DNA from: Niallia sp. Man26
Lineage (GTDB): Bacteria; Bacillota; Bacilli; Bacillales; Cytobacillaceae
NCBI RefSeq assembly: GCF_022049065.2
Contig: NZ_CP095743.1
Coordinates: forward strand, 1,627,001-1,691,000
Reading direction: 5' to 3'
DNA length: 64,000 nucleotides
The translations under genes were made by a program, and so were the position numbers. Under the pieces are notes generated by a model. That model was not told the DNA's origin. It saw nothing but the letters and a program-made list of their open reading frames with translations, and did no database searches. Positions 24,693 through 33,444 of the stretch are shown here, piece after piece. Each line of letters begins with the position of its first letter. The stretch's first letter is position 1.

Positions 24693-25124
24693 ATGAAAAA
24701 ACTACAACATTTCGCCGTAATTGCCGCTATGCTATTATTGCTTGCACAATCAGTACTAGGAATCACATCTTACTTCAGCTCAGGATCTGTTCCAGATGGA
24801 GCACAGATGGGAGGACAAGCACCAAGTATGCAAATGAATGGAAGCAGTACCGACACGTCAAGTACTAATACAGTACAAAGCACAGATACAAGCACAACAG
24901 ATACAGAAGCTTCTACTGACAGCACAACTTCTGGTTTTGATCCAAGTCAGGGAGGAAATATGCCTGCCATGAATGGCACAAATGGTCCTGGAGCAGCAGG
25001 TGAGAAGAATATCGGAGAATTAGTACTGAGTATTGCCGGAATAATCTTTTCTGTCGGCGGCTTAAGCATAACTGTGCTTGGGTGGAGAAAGCCGAAAAAT
25101 ACAGCACAAGCACCAATTGTCTAA
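24693..25124 (+). CDS. Secreted/membrane protein with Ser-Thr-rich linker
   Basis: 143 residues: N-terminal hydrophobic signal (LQHFAVIAAMLLLLAQSVLG), a Gly/Met then Ser/Thr/Asp-rich low-complexity extracellular segment (residues 30-105) and a C-terminal membrane helix (about 110-132). Membrane-tethered spacer-like protein of unknown function. Promoter region just ahead contains TTAAGACTCTTAA, a palindrome. Confidence 0.7.
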   Translation: MKKLQHFAVIAAMLLLLAQSVLGITSYFSSGSVPDGAQMGGQAPSMQMNGSSTDTSSTNTVQSTDTSTTDTEASTDSTTSGFDPSQGGNMPAMNGTNGPGAAGEKNIGELVLSIAGIIFSVGGLSITVLGWRKPKNTAQAPIV

Positions 25125-25129
25125 ACAAA

Positions 25130-25165
25130 AAAAGCATTTCGTTCTATATACGAAATGCTTTTTTG
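25130..25165 (+). terminator. Terminator
   Basis: AAGCATTTCG/CGAAATGCTT stem, A-run and T-run, usable both ways. Confidence 0.85.
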
Positions 25166-25172
25166 TTATGGA

Positions 25173-25409
25173 TTAATGGCGATAATACGGTGGATAGTAA
25201 GGATAATAATGGTAAAATGGGTTTGGACTCATATAGGCAGGAAACTGCTTATATGGATAGATAATAGTTGGATTACCTGCACCGAAGCCTGAGGTTGGTG
25301 CCACAAAGCCAGTCAATGCTCCAGGCATGTGTGCGGCTACAGGTGCAACATGTACACCTGCTACTACAGGTGCGCCCCCATGCAATCTTGTTGTACGATA
25401 CACTGTCAT
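25173..25409 (-). CDS. Tyr/Pro-rich spore-coat-like protein
   Basis: 78 residues, hydrophobic Ala/Val/Gly-rich first half and a tail FYHYYPYYPPYYRH. Tyr/Pro/His-rich tails are usual in small spore coat or crust proteins and allow dityrosine cross-linking. Ribosome site GTAAAGGAGGGGAAA. Assignment is from composition only. Confidence 0.55.
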   Translation of the reverse strand: MTVYRTTRLHGGAPVVAGVHVAPVAAHMPGALTGFVAPTSGFGAGNPTIIYPYKQFPAYMSPNPFYHYYPYYPPYYRH

Positions 25410-25500
25410 TTTCCCCTCCTTTACCGATACTTTATGAAGGTGGTGGATAATGGGTGATAGGTTATCAGATAGAAACTTATACTAAGGGAGGGGAAGCCGG

Positions 25501-26259
25501 ATGAGCAATTTTGAAGAATATGAAAACCCTGAACGATACGACGCGGAAAATGAAGCATATAAACCAGAGCTGCCGTTATTATCGGAATATGCCAAGCTTG
25601 TCTGTGGCCCAATAACTGATCTTGCATGCGGAACAGGACGAACTGCCATTCCTCTGGCAGAATTAGGGTTTTCGGTGACAGGCATTGATATCCAAAAGAA
25701 TATGCTAAACCGCGCCAAGGAGAAAGGCGCTCAGCGGAATGTATCAATTAATTGGCTGCATGCAGATTTAACGGACTTTAAACTAGCAGAAAAAAGCAAG
25801 CTTCTGTACATGGTCGGCAATTCCTTTCAGCATTTTTTGACAAATGAAGATCAGGATAACTTGCTCAAATGTGTCACAGCTTCCCTCCAAGAAGGAGGCT
25901 ATTTCATCTTTGATACCAGATTTCCATGCAAAGAAGAATTGCTTCAGCCTGTTACAGAGGAATATTGGAAAACATATAAAGAACACAAAAGCGGTCTGTC
26001 CGTTCAGCTTTCTACCATCAGCCATTATGATGGTGTAAGACAAATTCAGCATTATGTAACAATCCGTAAATTTATCAAGGAAAACGGGGAAGTGCAAAAA
26101 GAAAGCAGAACGAATATTAAGCTACGCTATGTGTACCCGCAGGAGCTGAAACGACTGTTAGCTAGTCATCAGCTTGAAATGGTTGCTATATATGAGGATT
26201 GGAACAAAACCCCTTTAAAAAACGGCAGCCAGAACATGATTTGTATTTGCAGGAAATAA
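25501..26259 (+). CDS. Class I SAM-dependent methyltransferase
   Basis: 252 residues. Motif I ITDLACGTGRTAIPLAELG, motif post-I VTGIDIQKNMLNRAKE, and motif II/III region NWLHADLTDF are present. Substrate unknown. RBS GGGAGGGGAAGCCGG. Stands alone between two genes of opposite strand. Confidence 0.9.
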   Translation: MSNFEEYENPERYDAENEAYKPELPLLSEYAKLVCGPITDLACGTGRTAIPLAELGFSVTGIDIQKNMLNRAKEKGAQRNVSINWLHADLTDFKLAEKSKLLYMVGNSFQHFLTNEDQDNLLKCVTASLQEGGYFIFDTRFPCKEELLQPVTEEYWKTYKEHKSGLSVQLSTISHYDGVRQIQHYVTIRKFIKENGEVQKESRTNIKLRYVYPQELKRLLASHQLEMVAIYEDWNKTPLKNGSQNMICICRK

Positions 26260-26291
26260 CAAGAGGACAGCAACACTGCTGTCCGCCCCTT

Positions 26292-27053
26292 TTAAAAGTC
26301 AGGATTGTTTTGCTTAAAACCAGCCCAAACTTTCGCTGTTTGTTCATCATTTTCTTTAATGGTTGCATGAAGGCGATCAGCAGCTCCTCCGTAAGCAATT
26401 TCAGTTAAGCCCAATTCTAATCCTTCAAAAATTCCATTCGCAAAATCGTCAAGCGGAGCACCGAATGTATGAAGTCCCGCCCCTCCTAAAGCTGTATTGA
26501 CAGCTGGCGGCAGCACTTCGATTACTTCAACACCAGCGTCTTCGAATTGAAGGCGCAACGACTTTGTGAAGGACCGTAAACCTGCTTTTGTAGCACTGTA
26601 TATCGGCACCCATACACCTGGAGTAAGAGACAGTCCAGAAGTGACATTCATGATTGCTGCATTGTCTTTTCTGATTAAATGGTCTGCAAGCAGCAGTGTC
26701 AAATGAATCGGAGCGTTTAAATTAGAAGTGATTTCTTTTTCATAATAGCTCCATGACTCTGCTGCATTTTTTAAATTTACTCGCTGCTGGATACCCGCAT
26801 TGTTCACTAAAACATTCAAAGACGGGTATTCTGTAAGAACCCATTGAGCCAAATCAATCCGGGACTGCTCATCCGTCAAGTCGCAGGATTTCGTTATAAG
26901 TCCTGGATACGCTTTTTTTGCTTCCTCTAATTTTGCTTCATTTCTGCCCACAATAATGACTGTATTGTCTCGCTTCAGAAAGCGCTCGGCAAAGGCAAGT
27001 CCTATACCTGAGCCTCCACCTGTAAGCAGGATTGTATTACCAGTCAGCTTCAT
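26292..27053 (-). CDS. Short-chain dehydrogenase, DltE-like
   Basis: 253 residues from ATG 27053 (RBS GGGGGAT). MKLTGNTILLTGGGSGIGLA has the TGxxxGIG cofactor motif; NNAG, catalytic Ser (NVTSG) and YSATK (Y-x-x-x-K) complete the classical SDR site. The opening matches DltE of the B. subtilis dlt operon closely, but no dlt genes are here, so its substrate is open. Confidence 0.88.
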   Translation of the reverse strand: MKLTGNTILLTGGGSGIGLAFAERFLKRDNTVIIVGRNEAKLEEAKKAYPGLITKSCDLTDEQSRIDLAQWVLTEYPSLNVLVNNAGIQQRVNLKNAAESWSYYEKEITSNLNAPIHLTLLLADHLIRKDNAAIMNVTSGLSLTPGVWVPIYSATKAGLRSFTKSLRLQFEDAGVEVIEVLPPAVNTALGGAGLHTFGAPLDDFANGIFEGLELGLTEIAYGGAADRLHATIKENDEQTAKVWAGFKQNNPDF

Positions 27054-27600
27054 ATCCCCCAGACTCCTTTTACAAAAAAATGTTTTCAAAATATACTATA
27101 CAGCTTTTCCTATATACAGCAAAAATAATTGCTTAGAAGAACTTTTATTTGATCCGATGAATGATAGCATCGCATGTTACAAGAATAATCGATTTTGTCA
27201 CGATATCTTGTATTTCCCACAAGCCATTGCCGTGATCATAAAAAAAGTAATGAATTTTATGTTTGTATATTACTTTTTGCCCTAGTTGCATATCCATCAC
27301 CTGATTCTAAAGAATGTAGTTACTACAAGCTTACTGCAAATATTGGCTATTTTTTAAGGGAGGAAATTACTAATTTGTGACAGTTATGTGACTGTTAATA
27401 CAAAAAATAGATGTTATTTAAATCTGCGTTTTAAAAATAAACTTTTTGGCAAAAATGGTCATGATGAATTTTTCACAAAACAGACACATTTTTAATGTGA
27501 AGCGCTTTATAATTCTGTTAAGATAAAAAGGACTTATTACTATTCGCATAGTGTTTAGTTACCGGCACTTATGAAAAAAAGAACAAAAGGAGTTAAAAGC
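27054..27600. other. 550-base intergenic region
   Basis: No gene found. It holds TGTAGTTACTACA (27315-27327), a palindrome, a tandem 11-mer (27376-27397, separate entry) and CACATTTTTAATGTG (about 27484). Confidence 0.4.
27376..27397. promoter_or_regulatory. Tandem 11-bp repeat, response-regulator-like
   Basis: TGTGACAGTTA directly followed by TGTGACTGTTA. Read on the minus strand it gives TTAACA-N5-ATAACT, an 11-base period like PhoP-type sites. Binder unknown. Confidence 0.4.
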
Positions 27601-28248
27601 ATGATACATACGAAAAGAAAGCTAACGGCGTTTTTAGTCGCGTTTGCGGCAGTTTTCTTCATTGCACTTCCAGCGAGCGCACATGTTACCGTAAAACCTA
27701 CTTCTTCTACAACAGAGGCATGGGAAACGTATACGGTTAAAATACCTGTTGAAAAGGATATTAATACAAATAAAGTTGCTATCAAGATTCCTGAGACTGT
27801 AGATTTCAAAATGTATGAGCCTGTTGAGGGTTGGAATGTAACTACAGAGACTAATGATGATGATAAAGTAACTACTGTTACATGGGAAGCTGCAAATGAT
27901 GATGCAGCGATTAAACCGGGCGAATACCGCCAATTCAGCTTTACTGCGCAAAACCCTGCTGAAGCAGGGGACGTTGCATGGGATGCATTCCAATACTATA
28001 CAGATGGAAGCATCGTTGAATGGACTGGGGATGAGGATGCAGACCTACCGCACTCTGTGACAGAAATTGCTGCTTCAACAGCAACAACAGACAGCCACGG
28101 ACACACACATGAAGATGAAGCTGAAACGGATGAAGCAGATGCAGGTGATGAGGACCAAGCTGGCTCTTCGACTAGCACAATCTTATCCATTGCTGCGATT
28201 GTTATATCAGTGATCGCCATTATCATGACATTTATGAGAAGAAAATAA
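27601..28248 (+). CDS. ycnI: YcnI copper-binding protein
   Basis: 215 residues from ATG 27601 (RBS AAAAGGAGTTAAAAGC). Signal peptide ending PASAHVTVKP: after cleavage the mature protein begins with His, the copper-binding residue of the YcnI (DUF1775) domain, which runs to about residue 145. An acidic His-containing linker and a C-terminal membrane helix with RRK anchor it outside. In B. subtilis ycnI belongs with ycnJ/ycnK; here it stands alone. Confidence 0.9.
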   Translation: MIHTKRKLTAFLVAFAAVFFIALPASAHVTVKPTSSTTEAWETYTVKIPVEKDINTNKVAIKIPETVDFKMYEPVEGWNVTTETNDDDKVTTVTWEAANDDAAIKPGEYRQFSFTAQNPAEAGDVAWDAFQYYTDGSIVEWTGDEDADLPHSVTEIAASTATTDSHGHTHEDEAETDEADAGDEDQAGSSTSTILSIAAIVISVIAIIMTFMRRK

Positions 28249-28258
28249 GCCATCACTT

Positions 28259-28287
28259 TAAGGGAGCAGACAACTGCTCCCTTTTCT
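28259..28287. terminator. Terminator
   Basis: GGGAGCAG-ACAA-CTGCTCCC followed by TTTTC. Confidence 0.8.
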
Positions 28288-28291
28288 TTAG

Positions 28292-29554
28292 TTACTCTTC
28301 TTTTACTTCAACAGGCAAAGGGGAGAGAGCCTGCGTTTTATCTACATGAATAAAGCTGTCGTAACGTTCGGAAATGCTGGAGGGCACATAGTTGCCGTAT
28401 TTTTCATATTCAGGATGATACACGACACCAACTGCTCGATGTCCTACTCGTTCTTCAAAAAGATGCTTGTTTTCATCTGTGAAAATTAGGAATTTATCAT
28501 GCGCACCTGCCCGATGCAGCAGCTCTTCCCAGCTGCCGCGCATTGCTTTTGGCAACGGCATGATTTCAAAGGGCGCTCCCCATTTTTCGGCAGCAATCAC
28601 CGTTCCAGTATATGTCCCAAACCCGACTGAAAAGATGTTTTCCTTGCCAAATTTTTCACGAGTGATTTGACCGACATTTTCTAAGCCTTCTAACTCCATG
28701 GTTGTTGCCCGGGCATCACCAATATGGGTATTATGCTCCCAGATGATTCCTTTTGCTTCACTGCCATGAAATTTGCTGATGTTTGATAATGCTTCAACCA
28801 TATGATGATCTCGGATATTCCATGATTCCTGGTCATCTGTAATCATTGTTTTATAATAGTTTTCGGCATTTTTGGAAACTAATGAATTGATTTCAAGACT
28901 TAGCTGCTCCTCTGAATTTGACTCACTGTGCTTGCGGATGGATTGCAGCACGTCAAGCACTTCCTGTCGGCAGCTTTCCCCTAAAAGAGCAGCTGACATT
29001 CCGTATGTTTGTGGTTTCCGATTATACGGCTCAAAGCATTCAATCGCTTTTAAAGCTTTATCAATATGTGGCGAATTTGTTTTTTGCAGATATTGAATAA
29101 TGGCCTCCATAGATTCCCACAGACTGTAGACATCCAAGCCATAAAAACCTGCCATTTTGTCTGAATCTTGCTTGCTATTGTAGTTTTTGAGCCATTCAAG
29201 GAGTGGGATGATTTCTTGATTGGCCCACATCCAAGTCGGCCAGCGGTTAAAATGGCCTAGCACATCTTCTGCCCGATCGGCTGTTGAACGATTCTTAATA
29301 TAACTATTAGCCTCAAAGCAAGAGGGCCAGTCTCCTTCAACAGCAACAAAAGAAAAACCGTGGTCTTCAATCAGTTTTTTCGTAATTTCAGCTCGAAGGG
29401 AATAAAACTCTGACGTGCCGTGTGTTGCTTCCCCAAGCAAGACATATTTTGCTTTTCCTGCTTTTTTAATTAGTGGGGCGAGATCATCAATAGTGTGAAA
29501 AGGTTTACTATGCTTTTGAATATTTTCAATCTGCTTGTTGATTTTTATCAGCAT
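28292..29554 (-). CDS. Erythromycin esterase family protein
   Basis: 420 residues. LLGEATHGTSEFYSLRAEIT is the family's conserved His/Glu segment; AVEGDWPSC and IIWEHNTHIGDARAT are further signature blocks of PF05139. EreA/EreB enzymes hydrolyse macrolide lactones, while most chromosomal homologues such as B. cereus BcR135 have other or unknown hydrolase roles. No macrolide genes nearby, so resistance should not be assumed. Confidence 0.88.
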   Translation of the reverse strand: MLIKINKQIENIQKHSKPFHTIDDLAPLIKKAGKAKYVLLGEATHGTSEFYSLRAEITKKLIEDHGFSFVAVEGDWPSCFEANSYIKNRSTADRAEDVLGHFNRWPTWMWANQEIIPLLEWLKNYNSKQDSDKMAGFYGLDVYSLWESMEAIIQYLQKTNSPHIDKALKAIECFEPYNRKPQTYGMSAALLGESCRQEVLDVLQSIRKHSESNSEEQLSLEINSLVSKNAENYYKTMITDDQESWNIRDHHMVEALSNISKFHGSEAKGIIWEHNTHIGDARATTMELEGLENVGQITREKFGKENIFSVGFGTYTGTVIAAEKWGAPFEIMPLPKAMRGSWEELLHRAGAHDKFLIFTDENKHLFEERVGHRAVGVVYHPEYEKYGNYVPSSISERYDSFIHVDKTQALSPLPVEVKEE

Positions 29555-29681
29555 TTCTAACTCCTCCGTATAAGTAATGGTATAGAAATAGCTTGTTCTT
29601 TCCTATCAGATGTATGCAATAGGATAGAAACCGAAAATAAAAATAGAAAAAACGAAAAAAAACTGCAAAATTCGCGAAAAA

Positions 29682-29696
29682 ATGAAAGGGTTTTCA
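29682..29696. promoter_or_regulatory. Candidate cre site (CcpA)
   Basis: ATGAAAGGGTTTTCA fits the cre consensus except G for C at the centre, 103 bases before the arabinanase ATG, as expected for a catabolite-repressed hydrolase. Confidence 0.5.
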
Positions 29697-29798
29697 CTGC
29701 GTGAAAGAGAATAATACCATTGTTTGGCATTAAAAAGGGAGGGAGGATGTCCGTACAGATTTACAACGCTTTTCATTTTGAGAAAAGAGGGGATAACG

Positions 29799-30761
29799 AT
29801 GAAAAGGAAAGGGAAAAAATTTTTGTTTAAAATTGCTTTACTTGTCCTTGTTGCTTGCTTCTCTATCACTAGCTCAGCGTCAGCCAGCTTTTGGAATTTA
29901 ACAGGAGATTTGCAAATACATGATCCGTCTATCATAAAAGAAGGCAACACATGGTATACATTTGGAACTGGAAGCCCAAATGGCATTAGAGTGCTTCGTT
30001 CAGATAACGGCACAAACTGGTATCAAGCGCCGACGATTTTCCCGACTGCTCCAGCATGGTGGGCTAATTATGTGCCTAACTATGAGAAAAACCAATGGGC
30101 ACCAGATATCAGCTACTATAATGGAAGATACTGGCTGTATTATTCTGTATCTTCCTTTGGTTCTAACACATCGTTAATCGGATTGCTTTCCACACCAAGT
30201 ATCTCGTCCGGACAATGGCGCGATGATGGTCTTGTTATCCGTTCCACTTCGTCGAATAATTATAACGCAATCGACGGCGATCTTGTCATTGACAAAGATG
30301 GAAATCCATGGATGTCATTCGGATCATTTTGGAGTGGCATCAAGCTGACTCGTCTTGACAAGACAACGATGAAGCCGACAGGCAGTTTGTATTCCATTGC
30401 ATCAAGGCCGAATAATAATGGTGCAGTTGAAGCGCCAAATATCGTTTACCGTAACGGTTATTACTATTTATTTGTATCCTTTGACAGCTGCTGTCAAGGT
30501 GTGAACAGCACATATAAAATGGCGGTTGGCCGTTCTACATCAATTACTGGACCTTATGTAGATAAGAATGGTGTCAATATGTTAAATGGTGGCGGTACGA
30601 TTTTTGATACAGGCAATGACCGTTGGAAAGGGCCGGGTCATTCTGATATTTTGAACAATAACATCATTGTCCGTCATTCCTATGATGCACTGAACAATGG
30701 TATGCCGACAATGCTGATCAATGATTTGTATTGGGATTCAAGCGGTTGGCCAACCTATTAG
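29799..30761 (+). CDS. abnA: Secreted arabinan endo-1,5-alpha-L-arabinosidase (GH43)
   Basis: 320 residues from ATG 29799 (RBS AAAAGAGGGGATAACG). Signal peptide to about residue 28 (ITSSASAS). Five-bladed propeller enzyme: catalytic Asp in IHDPSIIK, transition-state Asp in IDGDLVID and acid Glu in AVEAPNIVYRNG are all present. It cuts arabinan outside the cell; with the oligosaccharide importer at 9.5 kb it suggests plant-polysaccharide use. Confidence 0.93.
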   Translation: MKRKGKKFLFKIALLVLVACFSITSSASASFWNLTGDLQIHDPSIIKEGNTWYTFGTGSPNGIRVLRSDNGTNWYQAPTIFPTAPAWWANYVPNYEKNQWAPDISYYNGRYWLYYSVSSFGSNTSLIGLLSTPSISSGQWRDDGLVIRSTSSNNYNAIDGDLVIDKDGNPWMSFGSFWSGIKLTRLDKTTMKPTGSLYSIASRPNNNGAVEAPNIVYRNGYYYLFVSFDSCCQGVNSTYKMAVGRSTSITGPYVDKNGVNMLNGGGTIFDTGNDRWKGPGHSDILNNNIIVRHSYDALNNGMPTMLINDLYWDSSGWPTY

Positions 30762-30778
30762 CGATAATATAACAATAT

Positions 30779-30826
30779 AAAAAGCAGCGGGTTTTGGACA
30801 ATTGTTTGAAAACCGCTGCTTTTTAT
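30779..30826 (+). terminator. Terminator
   Basis: AAAGCAGCGG...CCGCTGCTTTTTA, long stem with T-run. Confidence 0.85.
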
Positions 30827-30873
30827 AGTATGTTTCCTATTATTGTTGTTGTTTTTAGAGTGAGCATAAAGTA

Positions 30874-30904
30874 TTGACTTATAATTATTGATGTGAAATA
30901 ATAC
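30874..30904 (+). promoter_or_regulatory. Candidate SigA promoter of the SMR operon
   Basis: TTGACT, about 18-19 bases, TAATAC; directly followed by the putative operator at 30907. Confidence 0.5.
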
Positions 30905-30906
30905 TA

Positions 30907-30919
30907 ACGAACGGTCGGT
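30907..30919. promoter_or_regulatory. Candidate TetR operator
   Basis: ACGAACGGTCGGT, built from CGAAC/GGTCGGT-like halves common to TetR operators, between promoter and first SMR gene. Confidence 0.4.
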
Positions 30920-30946
30920 AGGTGATTTTGTGAAGGAGGAACAGCA

Positions 30947-31288
30947 ATGAATCGACATTGGATAATGGTGCTTGCCGCAGGCTTAATGGAGGTTGTGTGG
31001 GTGTCCGGCTTAAAGCATGCCAACAGCGTAATAGAGTGGGCAGGCACTATCGCTGCAATTATCATCAGCTTTGTCGTGCTAATATATGCGACAAGATATC
31101 TGCCAGTAGGAACGGTATATGCTGTATTTACAGGCCTAGGCACAATGGGGACGGTCATTGCGGAAATGGTCTTTTTCGGTGAACCATTCCGCATCATAAA
31201 GCTCGTGCTTGTTGTTGTATTACTTGTAGGAGTCGTCGGCTTAAAGCTAGTCACAGACGAAAACAGCACAGAAGGGGAAGGATCATAA
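30947..31288 (+). CDS. SMR exporter subunit (YkkC-like)
   Basis: 113 residues, four helices; the membrane-embedded Glu of the SMR family is in AAGLMEVVWVSGLKHANS and the PVGTVYAVFTGLGT signature is present. Longer C-terminal tail than its partner. The stop overlaps the next start (ATAATGG), indicating translational coupling and a heterodimeric pump. YkkCD-type pairs export guanidinium or quaternary ammonium; here no guanidine riboswitch is seen and a TetR gene follows. Confidence 0.88.
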   Translation: MNRHWIMVLAAGLMEVVWVSGLKHANSVIEWAGTIAAIIISFVVLIYATRYLPVGTVYAVFTGLGTMGTVIAEMVFFGEPFRIIKLVLVVVLLVGVVGLKLVTDENSTEGEGS

Positions 31289-31599
31289 TGGCTTGGTTAG
31301 CATTGGTTGGAGCAGGATTATTTGAAGTGTTCGGTGTCGTGAACATGAAAAGGGCAGCCATGAAAAAATGGGATGCAGTGGTTTTGCTGATTATCGGTTT
31401 TGCATGCAGCTTTTCTCTGCTATCATATGCTATGAACACTATTCCGATGGGAACTGCCTACGGTGTTTGGACAGGAATCGGCACAGTCGGTTCAGCACTG
31501 CTCGGCATGTTCCTGTACGGAGAACCGCGCGAAGCAAAAAGGCTGTTATTCATCGGACTTATTTTAGCAGCGGCAATCGGCTTAAAGTTAATTGGCTAA
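31288..31599 (+). CDS. SMR exporter subunit (YkkD-like)
   Basis: 103 residues, four helices; conserved Glu in AGLFEVFGVVNMKR and PMGTAYGVWTGIGTVGSA. Start codon overlaps the stop of the first subunit. Partner in an obligate dual-gene SMR pump. Confidence 0.88.
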   Translation: MAWLALVGAGLFEVFGVVNMKRAAMKKWDAVVLLIIGFACSFSLLSYAMNTIPMGTAYGVWTGIGTVGSALLGMFLYGEPREAKRLLFIGLILAAAIGLKLIG

Positions 31600-31611
31600 A
31601 GGAGGAGTACG

Positions 31612-32205
31612 GTGAAAAAAGACGATTTAAAGGTAGCAGCCCTTAAGCATTTCACACAGTCTGGCTATGAAGGAGCTTCCCTTTCGAAAATTGCCGAAGA
31701 GGTCGGTATAAAAAAATCTTCCATTTATTCACACTTCAGCAGTAAAGACGCTTTGTTTCTTGAGGTACTTAGAGAGGCGAAAGCAGCTGAAATTGAGATG
31801 AAGCAAGCTTATTTCAGCGAGACGGAAAATAGTAGTCCGAAAACATTTTTATATAGCTATTTAGTAGCAGTTAAGCAAATGTTTGAAGAAAACCAAAGCT
31901 TGAAGTTTTGGCTGCGCATGAGCTTCTTTCCGCCAAGCCATCTATATGAAACGATTTTAGATGAGGTGCTTGAGGTAGAAGTACTCCAAGAAAACATGCT
32001 TGAGCAATCTTTCAGAAAATGGCTGGACGAAGATTTAATTACAGGACCTGACGCAAGGTCGTTGACTATTGCTTATACAGGTATTCTAATGAGTATTATG
32101 GTTGAGCTCGTTTATGACCATACAGAAAAAAAAGCAGAAGAAAAGCTCGAGGCTTGCTGGAAGATTTATTGGCAGGCATTGGACAAGAGAGAGGGAATCG
32201 CCTGA
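31612..32205 (+). CDS. TetR family regulator of the SMR pump
   Basis: 197 residues; starts GTG 31612 after AAAGGAGGAGTACG. HTH: ALKHFTQSGYEGASLSKIAE then EVGIKKSSIYSHFSSKDALF. Third gene of the SMR unit, 12 bases after the second subunit, so it most likely represses its own operon through the site at 30907. Same gene set (two SMR plus TetR) as yvdR-yvdS-yvdT of B. subtilis. Confidence 0.9.
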   Translation: MKKDDLKVAALKHFTQSGYEGASLSKIAEEVGIKKSSIYSHFSSKDALFLEVLREAKAAEIEMKQAYFSETENSSPKTFLYSYLVAVKQMFEENQSLKFWLRMSFFPPSHLYETILDEVLEVEVLQENMLEQSFRKWLDEDLITGPDARSLTIAYTGILMSIMVELVYDHTEKKAEEKLEACWKIYWQALDKREGIA

Positions 32206-32227
32206 AAAAGCGACCCTCTCTTTTTTA
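32188..32227. terminator. Terminator between convergent genes
   Basis: GAGAGGG...CCCTCTC stem with inner ATCGC/GCGA pairing and a T-run. Confidence 0.65.
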
Positions 32228-33343
32228 TTTTACTGCAAGTGCTTCAACTGTTTCCATAAAGGCTTCCACATGAGCAGGTTTTGTTTGTCTGCCGAATGAA
32301 ATGCGAATAAATTCTTTTGCACTTCCATCACATAGCCCCATTGCCTTCATTGTTTTGGAAGGAGCTTGTTGTCCTGTTTGACATGCGCTTCCTGTTGAAA
32401 TCGCAAATCCCCTCCTGTTGCATTCAAGCATTGTCCATTGGCCTTCTAATCCATGAATCCTCATCCCAATAATCGACGGAAGCTGGTGTTCACACTGAAA
32501 TACAGTTAATGAAACATTGTGTTTTGCCCGTTTTTGCACCATCTCTCTTAATCCTTGATAATGCGCCCTTTCTGCTGCTAATGTACGTACAGATTTTTGT
32601 GCGGCTGTCGTCATTGCAGCAATCCCGGCAATGTTCACCGTTCCTGCCCTAAAGCCCTTTTCATGAGTAGAGCCAGGAAGAAAGCCAGTCCATGGAATCA
32701 AGGGGGAGACATACGCTAAACCAATTCCCTTTGGTCCGTAAAACTTATGGCTTGAAATCGACAAGGCATCCACTGTATTAGAAATGGAGCTTATATCTAA
32801 TTTCCCAAAGCTTTGAACCATATCACTATGAAAATAGATATCTTTTTCTTTTAAGATTTTGCCGATTGCTGCGATCGGCTGAATTGCCCCAATCTCTGCA
32901 TTAACATGCTGAATCGACACGAGCACTGTTTCCGGCTTAATAGCAGCTTGCAGCAAATCGGCATCAACCATCCCTTGAGGTGATAGTGGCAAATACGTAA
33001 TCTCGTACCCTTGCTTTTCCAGCCATTTCATCGTTCCGTGAATAGAAGAATGTTCACTTTCTGTTGTAATAATATGATTGCCTGCCTTTTTTTTCACAGA
33101 CAAAAGGGCATGGATTGCGAGAAAATTACTTTCTGTTCCGCCGCTTGTAAAGTATATGCCTACTCTTTCTACGCTAAGCAAGCGTGCCATTTCCTCCCGG
33201 CAGCTTTCCAATAAATCAGTTGCTTTTCCGCCGATAGAGTGGAGGCTGCTGCTGTTTCCAAAATAGTCGCTTGCTGCCTCGATATAGGTCTTGCCAGCAT
33301 CTGCATCAAGGGGACATGTTGCTGCATAATCCAAGTAAATCAT
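32225..33343 (-). CDS. nifS: Cysteine desulfurase NifS of the NAD cluster
   Basis: 372 residues from ATG 33343 (RBS GGGTGAGGA). PLP enzyme of class V aminotransferase fold: SEHSSIHGTMKWLEKQG (His), SISSHKFYGPKG (PLP lysine) and ISTGSACQTG (catalytic Cys loop). Divergent from nadB; in B. subtilis this NifS supplies sulfur for the iron-sulfur cluster of NadA. Confidence 0.93.
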   Translation of the reverse strand: MIYLDYAATCPLDADAGKTYIEAASDYFGNSSSLHSIGGKATDLLESCREEMARLLSVERVGIYFTSGGTESNFLAIHALLSVKKKAGNHIITTESEHSSIHGTMKWLEKQGYEITYLPLSPQGMVDADLLQAAIKPETVLVSIQHVNAEIGAIQPIAAIGKILKEKDIYFHSDMVQSFGKLDISSISNTVDALSISSHKFYGPKGIGLAYVSPLIPWTGFLPGSTHEKGFRAGTVNIAGIAAMTTAAQKSVRTLAAERAHYQGLREMVQKRAKHNVSLTVFQCEHQLPSIIGMRIHGLEGQWTMLECNRRGFAISTGSACQTGQQAPSKTMKAMGLCDGSAKEFIRISFGRQTKPAHVEAFMETVEALAVK

Positions 33344-33409
33344 TTCCTCACCCTTCCAAGACTTTTCTAAAAAAACTCTTGTCAATAGTGTAAATCTATG
33401 TAAATATAT

Positions 33410-33421
33410 GTGTCAAGACAC
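33410..33421. promoter_or_regulatory. Candidate NiaR (YrxA) operator
   Basis: GTGTCAAGACAC, perfect palindrome between nifS and nadB, in the shape reported for the niacin-responsive repressor NiaR. A similar degenerate element (TTGTCAATAGTGTAAA) lies 30 bases to the left. Confidence 0.6.
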
Positions 33422-33444
33422 CTGTTAAAACAGGAGGGTTAAAG

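Noticed and set aside
27315..27327. TGTAGTTACTACA palindrome as a third BlaI operator
   Set aside because: Half sites face the opposite way to CACTACA-N3-TGTAGTG, so not the same operator.
27487..27505. AAGCGCTT as a cre site ahead of ycnI
   Set aside because: At least three mismatches to the cre consensus.
28292..29554. Macrolide resistance gene
   Set aside because: Family membership is clear but most chromosomal homologues are not resistance enzymes and there is no resistance context.
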